Source: Euglena gracilis | Lineage: Eukaryota > Euglenida > Euglenophyceae > Euglenales | Direction: 5' to 3' | DNA: 64,000 bases | NCBI GenBank assembly: GCA_039621445.1 | Contig: CP154957.1 | Span: 15,058,947-15,122,946, forward strand | In this document: positions 47,950 to 59,827 of the stretch, piece by piece | Position numbering within the stretch: position 1 is the stretch's first letter | How the letters are laid out: each line of letters begins with the position of its first letter | The notes under the pieces: generated by a model | Told to the model about the DNA's origin: nothing | Seen by the model: only the letters and a program-made list of their open reading frames with translations | Databases searched by the model: none | Program-made: the position numbers and the translations under genes

Positions 47950-48340
47950 GTGTCTTCCTCGGTCACGACGCACTTTTAATTCTGTCTGTTCAGCTGGCGG
48001 CTACTTCGGTTTGCTCTTAAAAGCCGACGAGGGAACTCATCCGGGGTGGCCTTCCATACTGATGCGACAAATTCCCTTTAGGGTAGCCGCAGACCCCCCT
48101 CAGTGTATAAAAAACGACCTAAATACAAAATGTTTTAATCTCTGCAATAAAAAACGAGTTTTAAGCGACAAACGACTAAAATACCAGACCACGCCTGATC
48201 TGAACTGTGGCCGGTGGAGTGAGTCTCTGCACGGTGCGCTCTCTGCCATGTGTAAGGATTACGGTCCATTAACAAAGTGTGTGTTAGAGGAGGCCAAGCA
48301 CCGCACTGGCGAGGCTTGGGATTTGGTTAAGTCCATGTGA
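47950..48340 (+). CDS. Unrecognised reading frame
   Basis: The last ~115 residues of an open frame ending at 48340 have non-repetitive, protein-like composition (CKDYGPLTKCVLEEAKHRTG). I do not recognise it, and I see no clear start or splice pattern. Confidence 0.2.
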
Positions 48341-50058
48341 ACGACAAGCAAGTTACTTCAGGTGCTTGCTGGTCTCTTGGACATTGTGGAAGTTTTGTGA
48401 AAGTGCGCCAAGCGGAGCTCCAAGCCCGCGACATTTCCCTGATTGCACGGGAAACCCATATGGCTTTGCTCATTGAAGCCAGGTTTTTTCTATGAAAACC
48501 TCTGACCTGACCTTTCCAGCGCAAGCCCGTGGACCTTTCCACCGCATTCCCCCCTTGCTGGCACTGTGAAATAAAATGGCTGACTGACTGCTGAATTGCC
48601 TGCTGACTTTTCTGTTTTTGCTCTTCAAACTGGCTGCAAATTTCAGCATTTCTCCGTTCCACATTTTGCTGAATAAACTGTAAAAGTTCGGCCTGTGCTC
48701 GAGAATTTTTCGCACCCAATTCTCGCTCAAAAATGTCCGGCCGATTTTCCACAACAACCTGGGGGGGTATAATACTTTCCCAGCGAGTTAAACTTCGGTT
48801 CAGTTCTGCTAATTGGCAGTCCACCCCCTGGGCACAATTATTCCATGCGGCCCAATCTGAAATGTCAGCCCCCCCCCCACCTGAACTCCTAAATCAGGTG
48901 GCTGGGTTCTATTTCTTCATCCTCCTCCACCTGGGTTTTTGATGTTGCCACATTAAACACCCCCGATGATGATGCAGTGCAACCCAGATTTTCAGATTGC
49001 ACCGCAGAAAATTTTGATTCAGAATACATTCTGGTTGATTCTGACAAAATGTCTGTCCATTGACAGTTATTTTGCTGTGGCTGGCTGTCCCCCTGTCTTC
49101 CAACAATAAAATTGGAGTTACCCCCTCAATCTGGGGTATTTCGGCTCCAAAATTTGGAAACTGATTTGGACTGAAAATCTGAAACCTGGGGGGTGTCCAA
49201 CCTGCAGCCACCAAAAGTTGTTCTTTTTCGTCAAACTGGCTGAGTCCCGACCCCCTGTCACTGTCAATTTCACTGTCGCTTTGATATTGGGGGGGGTGAA
49301 CCCGTCCATTGCACCAACTGATTTTCATCCCCGCCCTGTGATTCATGGGGACTGGCCGAAATCATGTTAATTCCAAACACATTTTCTGGGTTCCCACCTG
49401 AAAAGTCTGAGTTTGAAATTTCTGAACACGTATCAGAACCAAACTGTGATTGAAAATTGCTTATTTCCACAAATTCAGAAGAATTCAGGTTTGCCGATTT
49501 CGAAAAATCTTCACCAACAGAGTTGGTGAAACTGCCTCTACTAACCATGTTTAGCGGAGGGCTGCAACTTCCAAGATCTCCACAGATTCTGTTGATATGA
49601 CCAACAGAACTTACCTCTGTAATCATGCTTAAAGCTTCAGCAAGATTACTGCTGGCCGTGCCATCAAAATTGTCCGTATTTTCTGGGTGAAATTTTGTTT
49701 TGTCAACAGGGTTGGCAAAAACTCCTCTGCGTACCATGTCTACCCCGGGCGCCCCACCTGCGGGTGTCGGACACAAAACCCCAGTCCCCTGGCGGGCTGA
49801 CTCCTGCCCGTCACCCACCCCTGGGGGTGCCGTTCCCTGGTCAGGGCCAAGTGTTTTTCCGGGTGGTGGAGGGCTCAGGCCACCCCCCGTTTCGCCCACT
49901 GGTATACCCCCGGACCAGAGGGGGGTGCGTAGGAATGAATTAGCTTTTTCGTGGAAATCTTGTACAAAATCAAAATTATGCTCCAATGAAAATGTTTCTT
50001 TAAACTTTGATCCCCATGAGGCCATTTCACTCCCCATGTCTTCAGGCATGCAAAACAT
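48327..50058 (-). pseudogene. Broken coiled-coil reading frame, possibly gag N-terminal half
   Basis: Three overlapping frames on the minus strand (50058-49270, 49346-48909, 48824-48327) can be read as one protein with two frameshifts. The first part is Ser/Asn/Gly-rich. The last part is a Gln/Glu-rich coiled coil (AELLQFIQQNVERRNAEICSQF). This resembles the layout of the chromovirus gag N-terminal half, but I find no residue-level similarity to copy 1, so the assignment is tentative. Confidence 0.35.
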
Positions 50059-50394
50059 TGAGAATGGGTAAGGGTGGTGTTTTGTTCACTGAATTGGTGG
50101 TCAAAAAGCAACAATGGCACACCGTGAATGAGGAAAGGTGGGACCTGACCTTTGAACTTGAAATTCTCAAAAATGACAATTCTGCAATGAAATAATTCTT
50201 GAGGACTTCAATTCTCAATTTTATGGAACAAAGAAACCCACAAAAGTCTGCGGAAGCAAATTGTGCTGAATTGGAACCTCAAATTAGGCTTTTCCTATAG
50301 AACGCGCGTTCTGCGCGGAATGAAAATTTCCGTGTTTTCAAAAGCTTCCGCCCTGCCATTTTTGACTGTCGGACGCCCCCCCGACAGTCGACAT

Positions 50395-52190
50395 GCGGTA
50401 TTACTGCGCTATAACCCCAAACTCATCAAGGAAATTAACCGCGAGGAACTCGCGGGACACATTTTGACTCTCGATGAGAGATGGAACTATGTTTCCAAAC
50501 AAATGAAGTTATCACAACTTCTAGGACAGATTGAATCGGCATATCACCACCATCCTACCGCGGGTGTACCCACCGGTTCAGTCCATGCAGTCCAAAGGAC
50601 TACCTCCCCAAAATCCCCAAAATTACCATCAAGTGATTCCAAAACGCGCTATCCGCGCTCAAACCCCAAATTACCCACACGGGAATCCAAACCGCGGTAT
50701 TCGCGCTCTTCTGATCAAGTTTCGGACAAAGTGTGCTTTTTGTGTAACCAACCGGGACATATGTCTCGGGAGTGTCCGAATCCCCAAGCGCGAAAGCGCA
50801 GTAAGAGCCCCCGGGGATCCCTCTCTTCCTGGAGTTCGCGTTTTTCACGAGCTGCGCCTTCGCAGCGGTCGGGATACCGATCGGGTGATGGTAGACCGCG
50901 TTGCCGTTCACCCCACCGCAATAGCGGACGTGGTTTCAAACCGCGAGGTCGGTCCCCCTGCCCCCCTAGCCGCAGTCGGGATGTGAATCGCGATTCTTCG
51001 CGATCTCGGTCTCGAAGTGGATCATCCTCTTCGCGATCCGATCGCGGTCGAGCGGATACACGCTCCCCGCGTCGCTGTGATGCCAAAAGGCAATCACAAT
51101 CACGAAACCGTTGTTCCCTTTGTGGGTCTAAAGACCAGCATTCCTCCAAGTGCCCCCGTTCCGGTTCTCCCCGCCCTTACCATGGTCGTCGCGATTACAA
51201 TTCGGTTCTGCAAATAGGCAGCTGGTTGGTTTCAAAATATCCTCTATCGAGGAAAAAGACCTGGCTTCGGGCAGGGAGGGGGATGAGAGCACCGAGGATG
51301 AGTTGGCGGCAGACAGGAATGCGATTCGCGCGATACGCGCAATTTATTCTAGGAAGTCCACCATAGGCCAAAAGGCCGACTCCGATATGAAGGAGGGGAG
51401 CCCGAGGTCTGAGGGCACGAACCTCTGGGCTGATGAACAGATGGAGGTAGGAACTGATCACCCCTGCTCCTCCTGCCCATCGGTCTTTTTGGTCGGTACC
51501 CGGAATATTTTCGGGTCCCCCACTCCCCGCGCCAAATTTTTGCTAGGAATGTTGAGCAAAGTAAGCAAAGGGCCATGGAACAGTTGGCTCGATAACAATT
51601 TTACCCCCGACCCTTCGCTTTGCGTACCCCCCATGGAACTTTTGGTCCAAGCGAAAATTAAAACTCAAAATTTTTGTGCACAAGCCAAAGTTTTAGTCGA
51701 CACAGGATGTCAAATCCCCCTTCTTTTCCGCAAAGGACTTATACCCACCCCCCTCTTGGTTCATGCCAAGAATCCCATCAAAATTATGACTGCAGACAAC
51801 AGCCCCATGTGCGGTGGTGACTTGGGATGCATTTTGGAAATAGTCCTCCCCATTATCCAGGAGCACCACACACACCCCACAATTCCAACATTTTCTGGGT
51901 ACCTGGGCATTCGAGGCGAATATCGCCGGGTCAGATGTCATATTGGGTTTTCCATTCCTACGGCAACACCGATTGGTGGTGGATTGTCCTTCGCACGGTG
52001 TGCGCACTACCTCCCGCACACACACCGAACCCCCAAACATGTTCCCCGTGACGTCACCCAGAACGTCCCCCCCGCATTTCCACAACGTTTTCCACATCCG
52101 AAAACACCGTTTCCTACCCTAGGGGTAAAGAGAAAGCTGCCCCACTACACACCGCACTTTTACCGCTCGTTTCCCATGCGGTAGGGAAAG
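50395..52190 (+). pseudogene. gag: Chromovirus copy 3: gag C-terminal part and protease fragment
   Basis: It starts abruptly at VLLRYNPKLIKEINREELAGH, matching copy 1 at about 9080. The CCHC knuckle CFLCNQPGHMSREC is at about 50732-50773. After an Arg/Ser-rich tail comes CSLCGSKDQHSSKC. A frameshift near 51215 leads into a frame running from gag into protease without the TAG seen in copy 1. The protease DTG is in VLVDTGCQIPLLFRKG at about 51690-51740. The copy is cut at 52190 by the LTR of copy 2. Confidence 0.8.
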
Positions 52191-52622
52191 AGTGTACGTC
52201 CCACCCCGGCTTTTCTACTTATGGTTTCCTCCCGAAAAGCCCGTGGGGGGAGTAACAGTAAAATTTGTTTCCCTTTCCCCTTTTGATTGCAAAGCACAAA
52301 GGCAAGTAGAATTGGTGGGACCGCAGTCCCTTATATGAAAGTGACTTTTGCTCTTTCGAGCTCTGTAAAAGAAAGAACTAAAACTTCTATTCAAATGGGA
52401 CTTCGCCCTCAGAATTCTAAAAGAGAATTGCAAAGCACCAAACCCTGTCACCTTGAATTAGGAACCAGTTGCTTTCGCTAAGCTTTCGCCAGCTCTGAGA
52501 TTCTCTCTTTGTCTTATGGTTTAACCATGCCACTGTGTACAGCCCGGCCGTAGCCAGATTGTAGGCCGTAGCCCATTGTATCTGGTACACAGTGCCATGG
52601 CAGAATGGCTGCCTGGTACACA
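52191..52622 (-). repeat. 3' LTR of chromovirus copy 2
   Basis: Read on the minus strand it begins TGTGTACCAGGCAG and ends ACGTACACT, the same termini as in copy 1, over 432 bp. It abuts the copy 3 protease region (GTAGGGAAAG) at 52190. Internal sequence is diverged from copy 1. A foldback of GCCATGGCACTGTGTACCAG-like arms lies at about 52527-52606. Confidence 0.75.
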
Positions 52623-53005
52623 TCCACCTCCCAGGGCTCTGCCCGATTTCCCTTCTGGACCAGGCCAGTCGGGATGCCAGGCACAGTCCCAGGTGCGGGG
52701 AGAAAGTACCAGGATACCATGGTCTGGTTCCCAATTACGGTTACCGTGTTTGGAGCACAAAGCGCAAAAGAATTCTGGCGCGCATGCTGTGCTTTGTGCG
52801 TCTTCTTACTTGACACCGTAGTGTCTTTGTAGTCTTGAATCTTCGCGATCAACGTGTTATCGACCGAACTTAAGGCGATTCCGCCACGGGATCTTGAAAC
52901 GGTGTTGACTGCAATGATGAAGTGCGTATTCACGCTCGAGACTTCGCTCATTATGTGGGACTACGCCCATCTCAGCCGTAGCTGATTGTACGAGGCAGGA
53001 AACCT
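52623..53005 (-). other. Chromovirus copy 2 polypurine tract and 3' untranslated region
   Basis: The polypurine tract GGGAGGTGGA directly precedes the LTR on the minus strand. The ~90 bp beyond it match copy 1 at 21600-21686, including AAATCGGGCA-AGCCCTGGGAG. No coding frame seen. Confidence 0.6.
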
Positions 53006-54388
53006 TCAACGTTTGCGGGTTTCCTTGAAGTACTCACCCATGTGTGGGTCTTGTACCAAGGTCATTTCGATTGGACGTAAGTCTAGGGTATCCTTGTCAG
53101 GATCATCCATGTTGATCCGTGGGAAGACCCAACTTTTGACTTCTTGGATTTCCTTGGGAAGTTCGGTTTTGAGCGTTTCAGCTCGCTTGTGGAGGTAAAT
53201 CTGCAAATTTTCCCAGAAAACTCTCGGAAAAGTTGCAGGCCATATGTAATAGTTCCATCTTGGATGATTTGCTGGTACCTGTGGTGGCATCCCAGGCAGA
53301 GCGTTGAAATCAACGTTGTGCGCGCGGGATGCACAGGCACAGCGGGTTATGTGTGGTTTCAGAATGGTACCAACCCATTCTGAATAATGTTCGTAACCAT
53401 GTCGTTCAGGTGGATAGTCAGGTAGTAACCATCGTTGTGTGGTTTTAGAAGCCGTTGAAGGCTTTGTGAAGAGTGGGTAAATGGCTCGTTTCCAGTCGTC
53501 ATCATTGAAGAGTAGGGGCAATCGCCCTTTTGTACCTTCCACAGCAAGTCTGATTCCGCCGGAATCAGTTTGGAAGTCAAAGGCGATTCCGCCGCGGTCA
53601 AAAGCCTCAGCTTTCTTGAAGCTTTTGTGTTGGTACATTTGTCGTTTTGTTTTGTAGAAATTCAGGAAATCTTCCAGAACGTCCTCGTTTCCGGGTGCGA
53701 TCTTGAGATTTCCGCCATCTGCGGGCAACCATATGTCTGCCCGTAGGCAGTTGACACACAAAACTGGTACGTCCCGGTCTCTGTCTTCTTCCGACCACCG
53801 GAAGTTGTTCAGTTGTCTCCAGGCAAGGTGACAATCACCGCAAATCAGAGCGGGTGTGTTTGGAACGAACTCATTGTGGTGAACGTTTTTCCGTTTGTTG
53901 TCTGCATAACAGACATGCACAGCTGGCATGCTGTTACGAATGTTGTGCCAGACAGTACAGAGCCAAGTTGTTTGGCCATTCGGCCTATTGTCAAACAGGA
54001 ATGTTTCCCCAAGATATTGGGCAAACACTCTTGGTGATCTGGCATTGTAGAATTGCCAAATATGGCGAACATAGTAGTTATTCTTCTGGTCGTTGAAGAA
54101 GAGTGGTTCAATCCACTTGTTCAACAGAATTCCGCGTTCGCGGGCTGATTGTATCATGGCAATGCGTTCTTCGACGCTCGGCAGGTTGGAGATAATGTCC
54201 TCTTGCCAAAGGGCGGCATTATCGTCAACCGGCATGTTTTCCACTTGCGAGGTCTCAGACGTTGTATCTTGTCGAGGTTCTACCTCGGAGGGTAGAAGTG
54301 ACCCGGCTTTTCCCGGCCACTTCGGTATATGTTGATGCTGGTGTGGTAGCAGCTGGGGTCTTCGCCCGCTTTCATGATTTGCTACCAC
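53006..54388 (-). CDS. Accessory ORF-C, copy 2, C-terminal zinc-ribbon-like domain
   Basis: A 460-residue frame colinear with copy 1 19.6-20.8 kb: LNKWIEPLFF, YNARSPRVFAQYLGETFL, CGDCHLAWR...CVNCLRADIW, WLLPDYPPERHG, QVPANHPRWNYYIWPATFPRVFWE, MTLVQDPHMGEYF. Where copy 1 has WLCTVCHKM this copy has WLCTVWHNI, losing one Cys. Conservation of this domain at clear protein-level divergence suggests selection on function. The function is unknown. Confidence 0.72.
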   Translation of the reverse strand: MVANHESGRRPQLLPHQHQHIPKWPGKAGSLLPSEVEPRQDTTSETSQVENMPVDDNAALWQEDIISNLPSVEERIAMIQSARERGILLNKWIEPLFFNDQKNNYYVRHIWQFYNARSPRVFAQYLGETFLFDNRPNGQTTWLCTVWHNIRNSMPAVHVCYADNKRKNVHHNEFVPNTPALICGDCHLAWRQLNNFRWSEEDRDRDVPVLCVNCLRADIWLPADGGNLKIAPGNEDVLEDFLNFYKTKRQMYQHKSFKKAEAFDRGGIAFDFQTDSGGIRLAVEGTKGRLPLLFNDDDWKRAIYPLFTKPSTASKTTQRWLLPDYPPERHGYEHYSEWVGTILKPHITRCACASRAHNVDFNALPGMPPQVPANHPRWNYYIWPATFPRVFWENLQIYLHKRAETLKTELPKEIQEVKSWVFPRINMDDPDKDTLDLRPIEMTLVQDPHMGEYFKETRKR

Positions 54389-55265
54389 TCCCAGGTGGAG
54401 GTGGTTTTGGCTCGTTGTGTCGTTCAGCAGGTTTGCACGGTTCTGCAGGCTGTGGTTTAGCCTTAGGCTTACTGCCGTTTTCTTTCCGCTGTGGCGGAAG
54501 GGGGCGTTCTGCAGGTGACTTTGGAGCAGGTTTGACCGTTGGTCTTGTGGTAGGTGGTACGTCAGGAGCCGTCGGTACCACCTGTTCAGGTGTGTGTACC
54601 ACTACGGGTGTTGTATCGTGCGGTGGTGTTGTTGCGACCGTAGTCGATTCGGTTGTTGTCACCACTTCGGGTGTTTAGACATCAGGAATAGAACTGGCCG
54701 CGCCTGCAGTCAGCGCTGTGGTGGAAGCCGTAGCTTCTTGTGAGGGTTCTTCGCCAAGTCCCGTGTCACGGGGACTTCGCGTTGAAGAGGAAGACCTCGA
54801 TCGCACCATTGCAACCATCGAGGCTACGCCACTTCAGACGCTTCCGAGGACGCGTTCTGCAGCGCGTCCGACTTCTGGTGGTATGAGTATAAAGTCGTCG
54901 GGGTCTTGGTATCTTTCGATACCTTCCCGTTGTTGTCTTGTGATCAGTTCGCGAAATGCGATTATCTCAGCATCAGTTGCTTCCTGTCCAGCTTTCGCAT
55001 GTGCGGGAGTTGGTGGAACCACGTCTTCTGAAGGCGCTGCGGCCGTTGTGGAGTCTGCAGGCACTTCGGCCATTGTAAATTCTGTAGGCGCGTCAGGTTC
55101 CGCGTCTGGTAATGGTGTTTGTGGTCGTGTTTCAGCAGGCGGTGTAGCTGGCACTTCGGCCCTTAGAGCATGTTGTACGCCGGCATCTCCGGGTTCAGAA
55201 TGCGGATGCGGAGGAGACGGAGCGTGTGCTGTGTTCATTGTCTGTCCCTTCTTCCATTTCCTCAT
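54389..55265 (-). pseudogene. Accessory ORF-C, copy 2, Pro-rich linker (frameshifted)
   Basis: Overlapping Pro/Thr/Ala-rich frames (54372-54665 and 54834-55265) correspond to the variable linker of copy 1 (18.15-19.54 kb). The stop near 54676 and the frame change near 55230 show decay. Confidence 0.5.
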
Positions 55266-56448
55266 CGCTGGATGACCCAGAAGAGGAAACGGACGAAGAG
55301 TCTGAAGAGTGTACGGGAGTGTGTTCCACAGACATTGTAGGTGTAGGTGGAGGCTGTGGCAAACGTTCTTCCGAACGTTTAGTTGCAGGCTTCGCTGCTG
55401 CTTTGGCTGTTGACGTTGTAGATGGTGCAGCCGTTGGAGATTGTTCGACTGCAGACTGCGCTGCTTCGGCCTCCGCCGGCTGGGATTCAGGGAGTTTTAT
55501 ACGTGGTCGCAGACGGAAGTTTTGCCATCCGACAAATTTGTTTCCTCCCGATCCGCGAGGAAGCCTGTCCAGTATCGGGATGGCCAACCCATCCTTATTT
55601 GTACGTTTGCCCTTGAAAAATGGGGCAAAGTCCTCTCTTCGGAGGGTTTCGCCAAACAGGCGTTTGATGTACTTCCGTTTTCCGTCTTCGTCCCATTCAG
55701 GTCGAAGAGGGAGGTATTCTTGTGGGAGTTGGTGTTTTGGGTTGAATAAATTGTAGATTTCCAGAGCATAGGACACCCATGCTCTCCATTGGAACGTCTG
55801 CACGTGCAGAAGCATTTGTCGGTGGTTTCGTCTGGCGTATCCGATTTCCCTAACGTCGAGGGGATTGTGGCAGATGTGTCCGAGTAGTCGTCGTTGTTGT
55901 TGGGCCTCCGCCCATTCACGTTGGTGGGGCTGCGCCCTTTGTGCGTTTGGGCGGTCGGTTGTCCGACCGCGCACACCAAAGCCCCAGAAGTCCACGGGGA
56001 ACTTGTGGAGGCAGTGGGTGCACCAAACGACGAAATTTTGTGGGTATGTCAGGTCGATTCCGACCACTTGGAAGTGGGGGCCGTAGTGTTCGTTGAGAAA
56101 AATTTGGTAGTTGTAACAGAACATTTCGTGTGTCACCAATTGTATATCCTTTGGAAGTGGGAATACTTCCCATTGTATGCCTTGTGGTCCGATTTCTCGG
56201 ATATTGTCGAACATTGTCTTCAGTGCGTCAAGGGATGATTCCCATCCGTATTGTAGCTTTGGATGTGACAAGTAGTGCGCTTTGCTGGCGGGCATTGCAA
56301 ATGAACCGAAGTTCATGCAATGAAATCCGAGCCAGAAAAGTAGTTGCCAGAAACCCGGCAATTTGTCGACGCCATCCTGGCTTTCGTAACAGGAAATTGC
56401 ACCATGGAAGAAAAAGCCACGGGCTTTTTCCTTGTAAAGTTTGACCAT
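55195..56448 (-). CDS. Accessory ORF-C, copy 2, N-terminal domain
   Basis: A 417-residue frame that reads through the point where copy 1 is frameshifted. Conserved blocks: LPGFWQLLFWLGFHCMNFGSF, GIQWEVFPLPKDI, CTHCLHKFPVDFWGFGVRG, QWRAWVSYALEIYNLF. Its end is rich in Ser, Glu and Asp. Function unknown. This copy shows that 17148-17471 and 17423 onward are one protein. Confidence 0.72.
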   Translation of the reverse strand: MVKLYKEKARGFFFHGAISCYESQDGVDKLPGFWQLLFWLGFHCMNFGSFAMPASKAHYLSHPKLQYGWESSLDALKTMFDNIREIGPQGIQWEVFPLPKDIQLVTHEMFCYNYQIFLNEHYGPHFQVVGIDLTYPQNFVVWCTHCLHKFPVDFWGFGVRGRTTDRPNAQRAQPHQREWAEAQQQRRLLGHICHNPLDVREIGYARRNHRQMLLHVQTFQWRAWVSYALEIYNLFNPKHQLPQEYLPLRPEWDEDGKRKYIKRLFGETLRREDFAPFFKGKRTNKDGLAIPILDRLPRGSGGNKFVGWQNFRLRPRIKLPESQPAEAEAAQSAVEQSPTAAPSTTSTAKAAAKPATKRSEERLPQPPPTPTMSVEHTPVHSSDSSSVSSSGSSSDEEMEEGTDNEHSTRSVSSASAF

Positions 56449-56487
56449 GTGGTGATGTACTACAGGAGCAACAACCCAAGGGTGTTG

Positions 56488-57560
56488 TTACTCATAGTAC
56501 TCGTGCATAATTGTATCACATCCGTCTGAGATCCAGAACAGGTGGTCAATCATGAATTGTACGTCCAGGTCGTAACCAGGTTGTGAGCCTTCGCTCTTTC
56601 CTTTGCCTTTCTGGCCTTTCTGTCCTTTTGCGGCTTCGCGCTCTTGTTCATTCCAGCGGTATGCACCGTCTTTTCGGAATGCTCGTGTTTTTCTCCACAT
56701 TGTAACGGTTACACCAGCGGTGTAATGTCCAGCAATGTTATCGGACGGTTTATCTGGACGCAGTTGGTGATACATTTCGTATAAAGATCGTTGTACGTTG
56801 GGCGGGATCGGCAGGTCATCGTTTTCCTGACGATCACGTTGCGCCTGCGCGCTTTGTGGGACGTCGTCCAAACGACGACGTTGTGTGTCTGGCGTTGGAC
56901 GTGTTTGTGGCGGTGTTGCAAACTCCGGTCAACGCGGACGTTTGCGCGCGTCAACGTTGTATTGTTTTGCTGGGCCCGTCAAATGTTGTAGAGCTTCCTT
57001 GTACGTGGCGCGTTGTGCTGGCGACTAAAACCTGGGTTGACCCGAGAAAGGTTGTCCCGGTTCAACAGGTGGTTGTGTCTGTCCAGCCGAAGCCGGTTGT
57101 GAAGGTGTCGTAACAGGAGGTGCTCGAACAGGAATTGTAGATTGTGCAGGTGCTTTTGCACGTGCCGACTGCGCGGCTTGAGCAGGGGGTCCTTATCTTT
57201 GTATAGGTACAGGTTGGTTTGAACCTGCTGCTGATGCGCCAGGCGGAGTAGATGTTGGTTGCGAAGTCGAAACTGCTTGTACCGGTATTGTTTGTGGTGC
57301 CGGAGTAGGTTGTGCTACTGGCGGCACAAGATTCGACGCCGAAGCGAGTTGTTCCATTGGACCAGGTGGATGTGGTGGTGCATTCACACGCAAAACTTCG
57401 GGTAGTGCCCAGGTGGGTATACCCAAAAATTTGGAGTTTGGACCATGCTATCCGTTATCACTCCTTTTACGTTGATGGCTCCCAAATGGGATCCAAGTTC
57501 GTAAATTTTGTCAAGGGGAAGGTATTGTTCGCCTTTGGTTGTATAAGCTAAATCCGCAGA
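56488..57560 (-). pseudogene. Accessory ORF-B, copy 2 (broken)
   Basis: The last frame (56488-56871) contains GQKGQKGKGKSEG, the counterpart of the Lys-Gly tract in copy 1, and a C-terminal YDLDVQFMIDHLFW segment against YDVASVFKYLEEIW. Upstream frames (57193-57426 and others) are Pro/Gln/Ala-rich pieces in different frames. Confidence 0.5.
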
Positions 57561-58886
57561 TTATGGCACTCGTTCGTAGTGAATATTGTCCTCTACGGGA
57601 CGCAGGGGGCTTTCTCCGACAACCCGTATCGCTGTCGGTTCCGGCAGCGGTACGGCGGGGGTTGTCGGCAGTTGTGGTTGAGATTGTACAGATGGTTGAG
57701 TTTGTACGGGTTGTGTTGGTTGAGGGGCTGGTTGAGGTGGTTCGTCTGCTTCCATGGTATACTCCGGCTCTGGTTCTGCCGTTGTATACTCGTCAAAAGG
57801 CTCTTCGGCCATCTCGTCGGTATAGTTGTCGTATGGCTCTTCGGAGTCCATAGCGTATTGTGCTTGCCACACCAGCCTCCCAGTTCCGGGTAGGCGGCAT
57901 GCGTGGGGGAGGGGAAAAACGTCGTTGTGGTAAGTATATTGGTTCTTGCATTTGGACATCACCCATCTCACTTTCCGTGAGATCAGGAGTATAGCGGCGC
58001 ATGTGTTCCGCGTAAGCACCCACTAGGTGCACTCCGCGGAGCACAGGCGGGACCAGGACTCCCAGGTCCCTGAGGGTTACATTGTCTGGAAATCCGGATT
58101 CTCCGGGTTGGAAGAAGATTCCACCTGCTATCGTACTATGGGACCACATGTCCCAGGTGGCGATAGGCTTGTTGGCGATTGCAAGCAATTGTCGGCAGTA
58201 CGAATCCCACATCACTCGGATGAAGGGATCCGGTCTGTCCTCTGCGCACATGCGCAGAGCGTTACGAATTGTATCTGTTGATGCCGTTGTCAGTTCACCC
58301 ATGTACTTGGGGAACCGAGGCATAACGGTAGCGGCGTACTGCCTTTGTGGAGGTTCCGGTTGTGTGGCATACTGCCCTTGTGGGGGTTGTGCGGGGTAAT
58401 AACGACTACGAAGTTGTTCAGCCAATTGTCGTTGTTCATACTCCACATACTGTTGTTCTACGCCGCAAAAGCAGCGCGTTGGCTACTGCTACTGGCCAGA
58501 TCGTATCTCCTTGGGGGCCGCGGTTGCGGCACCGCAAACTGTTCATAGGCAGATTCCGTTTGTTGTGGAATCGTAGGTTGAGATTGTATGCCACCAGGTG
58601 TAGTTTGTTCTGGGGCAACATACGGAACCGCATGTTGAGTCACAGGGGGATTTGCCACTACGGGCCTTGCTGCCGGAGCAGATTGTACCTGAGGGGCTGC
58701 CACTACGGGCCTTGCTGCCGAAGCAGCTTGTACATGCCGAACGGGGACTTGCCCTCCACGAGGGAGTGCAAGTACTCGTCCTCCCGAAGGAGGTTGTGGG
58801 TGAGTGGGCCCTCCCGTAGGAGGTTGTCCAGGGGGAACATACGGTTGGGAGGATGGGGGACCAGGTCCCCATCCTCCAGCATCCAT
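57561..58886 (-). pseudogene. Accessory ORF-A and start of ORF-B, copy 2 (frameshifted)
   Basis: An ATG at 58886 opens a Pro/Gln-rich N-terminal part (to 58458). The compact ORF-A domain follows in another frame at 58446-57793 with WDSYCRQLLAIANKP, GGIFFQPGESGFPDNVTLRDLGVLVPP, matching copy 1 15.55-15.85 kb. The frame at 58019-57561 is acidic and Gln/Pro-rich and is probably the beginning of ORF-B. Confidence 0.6.
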
Positions 58887-59185
58887 CTTAAAAAAACAGC
58901 AAATAAGAGCAAGTACTGAGCTGTAGGGAAACAGAGAAATAAGGCATTGTACGGTAACATTGTACGCGTGCGAGCAAGTGTGCGCACACACAAAAATATT
59001 TGTATGTTTGTACTAATTGTAAAATGAAAATTGCAGCTCCAAGTGTAAAAATGTATGGCCCCGGACCGTAGTCCTTTAGCGAAAAGGCCTTCGCTAGGGA
59101 CAAAATGGTTTGGCATCCGCCCATTATACATTTTGTCGAAAGTCCACGCTATGGACAAATCTTGGACATCTTTGTACATCCTCCC

Positions 59186-59470
59186 TTAGAAGGTATTTAC
59201 AGAAATGTCATTATTATTTCGTTTGTTCCATAATTTCCAGTCTTGTTGGATATAACCAACAAAACTAGTTGCAGGTTCCCAAGTGTCCTCTTCGGGACCA
59301 TAGCCTTTCCCCCTCACCTTCCAGTAATGTATACCCCGGTCTACTTTGTGGTCGAGGAGTTTGTCAACGACAAAATCATCTGTTTCAGGCAGTTTTGACC
59401 GTGGTTTAAAGTAGAGGCAGGGTATTGCTTTACCGTTTGGTGGAGTCAGGTATGGTTTGAAGTCATCCAT
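59186..59470 (-). CDS. pol: Chromovirus copy 2 chromodomain
   Basis: FVVDKLLDHKVDRGIHYWKV, then GKGYGPEEDTWEP and SFVGYIQQDWKLW form a recognisable chromodomain of about 50 residues, with the aromatic and WEP positions in place. It follows the integrase C-terminus after a stop (about 59495). Confidence 0.8.
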   Translation of the reverse strand: MDDFKPYLTPPNGKAIPCLYFKPRSKLPETDDFVVDKLLDHKVDRGIHYWKVRGKGYGPEEDTWEPATSFVGYIQQDWKLWNKRNNNDISVNTF

Positions 59471-59494
59471 GTGTACATCCTCGACACCGTTGGG

Positions 59495-59788
59495 TTAAAC
59501 GACTTTATAGCGCCCACGTGTACCCAACCGATCGAGGATCTCACATGCTCCGATCCAGAGGGCGTCCAACTTCGTGGATTGCATGCGGGTTCTACTGTTC
59601 CGAACCCACACGCGGTCACCTGGGTTGTATATCGGTGACTTGTACTGTTGTAAAAATTGTTTTTGTTCTTGTAAGTGTATAGCAACTACGCGCTTTTGCA
59701 CATCCGTGCGCAAGGCTTCTACTTCAGAGAACCATGTTTCGCAACTCACGCTAGAACGAGCGGGTCGTTCTGACGTGATGTCGCCCAT
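59495..59788 (-). pseudogene. pol: Chromovirus copy 2 integrase C-terminal region
   Basis: Contains WFSEVEALRTDVQKR and GDRVWVRNSRTRMQS, the beta-barrel DNA-binding part. It is frameshifted from the catalytic core (59828-60646) and from the chromodomain. Confidence 0.75.
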
Positions 59789-59827
59789 GGCTGGGGGGTC
59801 TCGTCCGAAGACGATTTTGTACGGTGA

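Noticed and set aside
52527-52606. Family A foldback element inside the copy 2 LTR (CCATGCC...GGCATGG-like arms)
   Set aside because: No C/G tract and no TA flanks; treated as an internal LTR hairpin.
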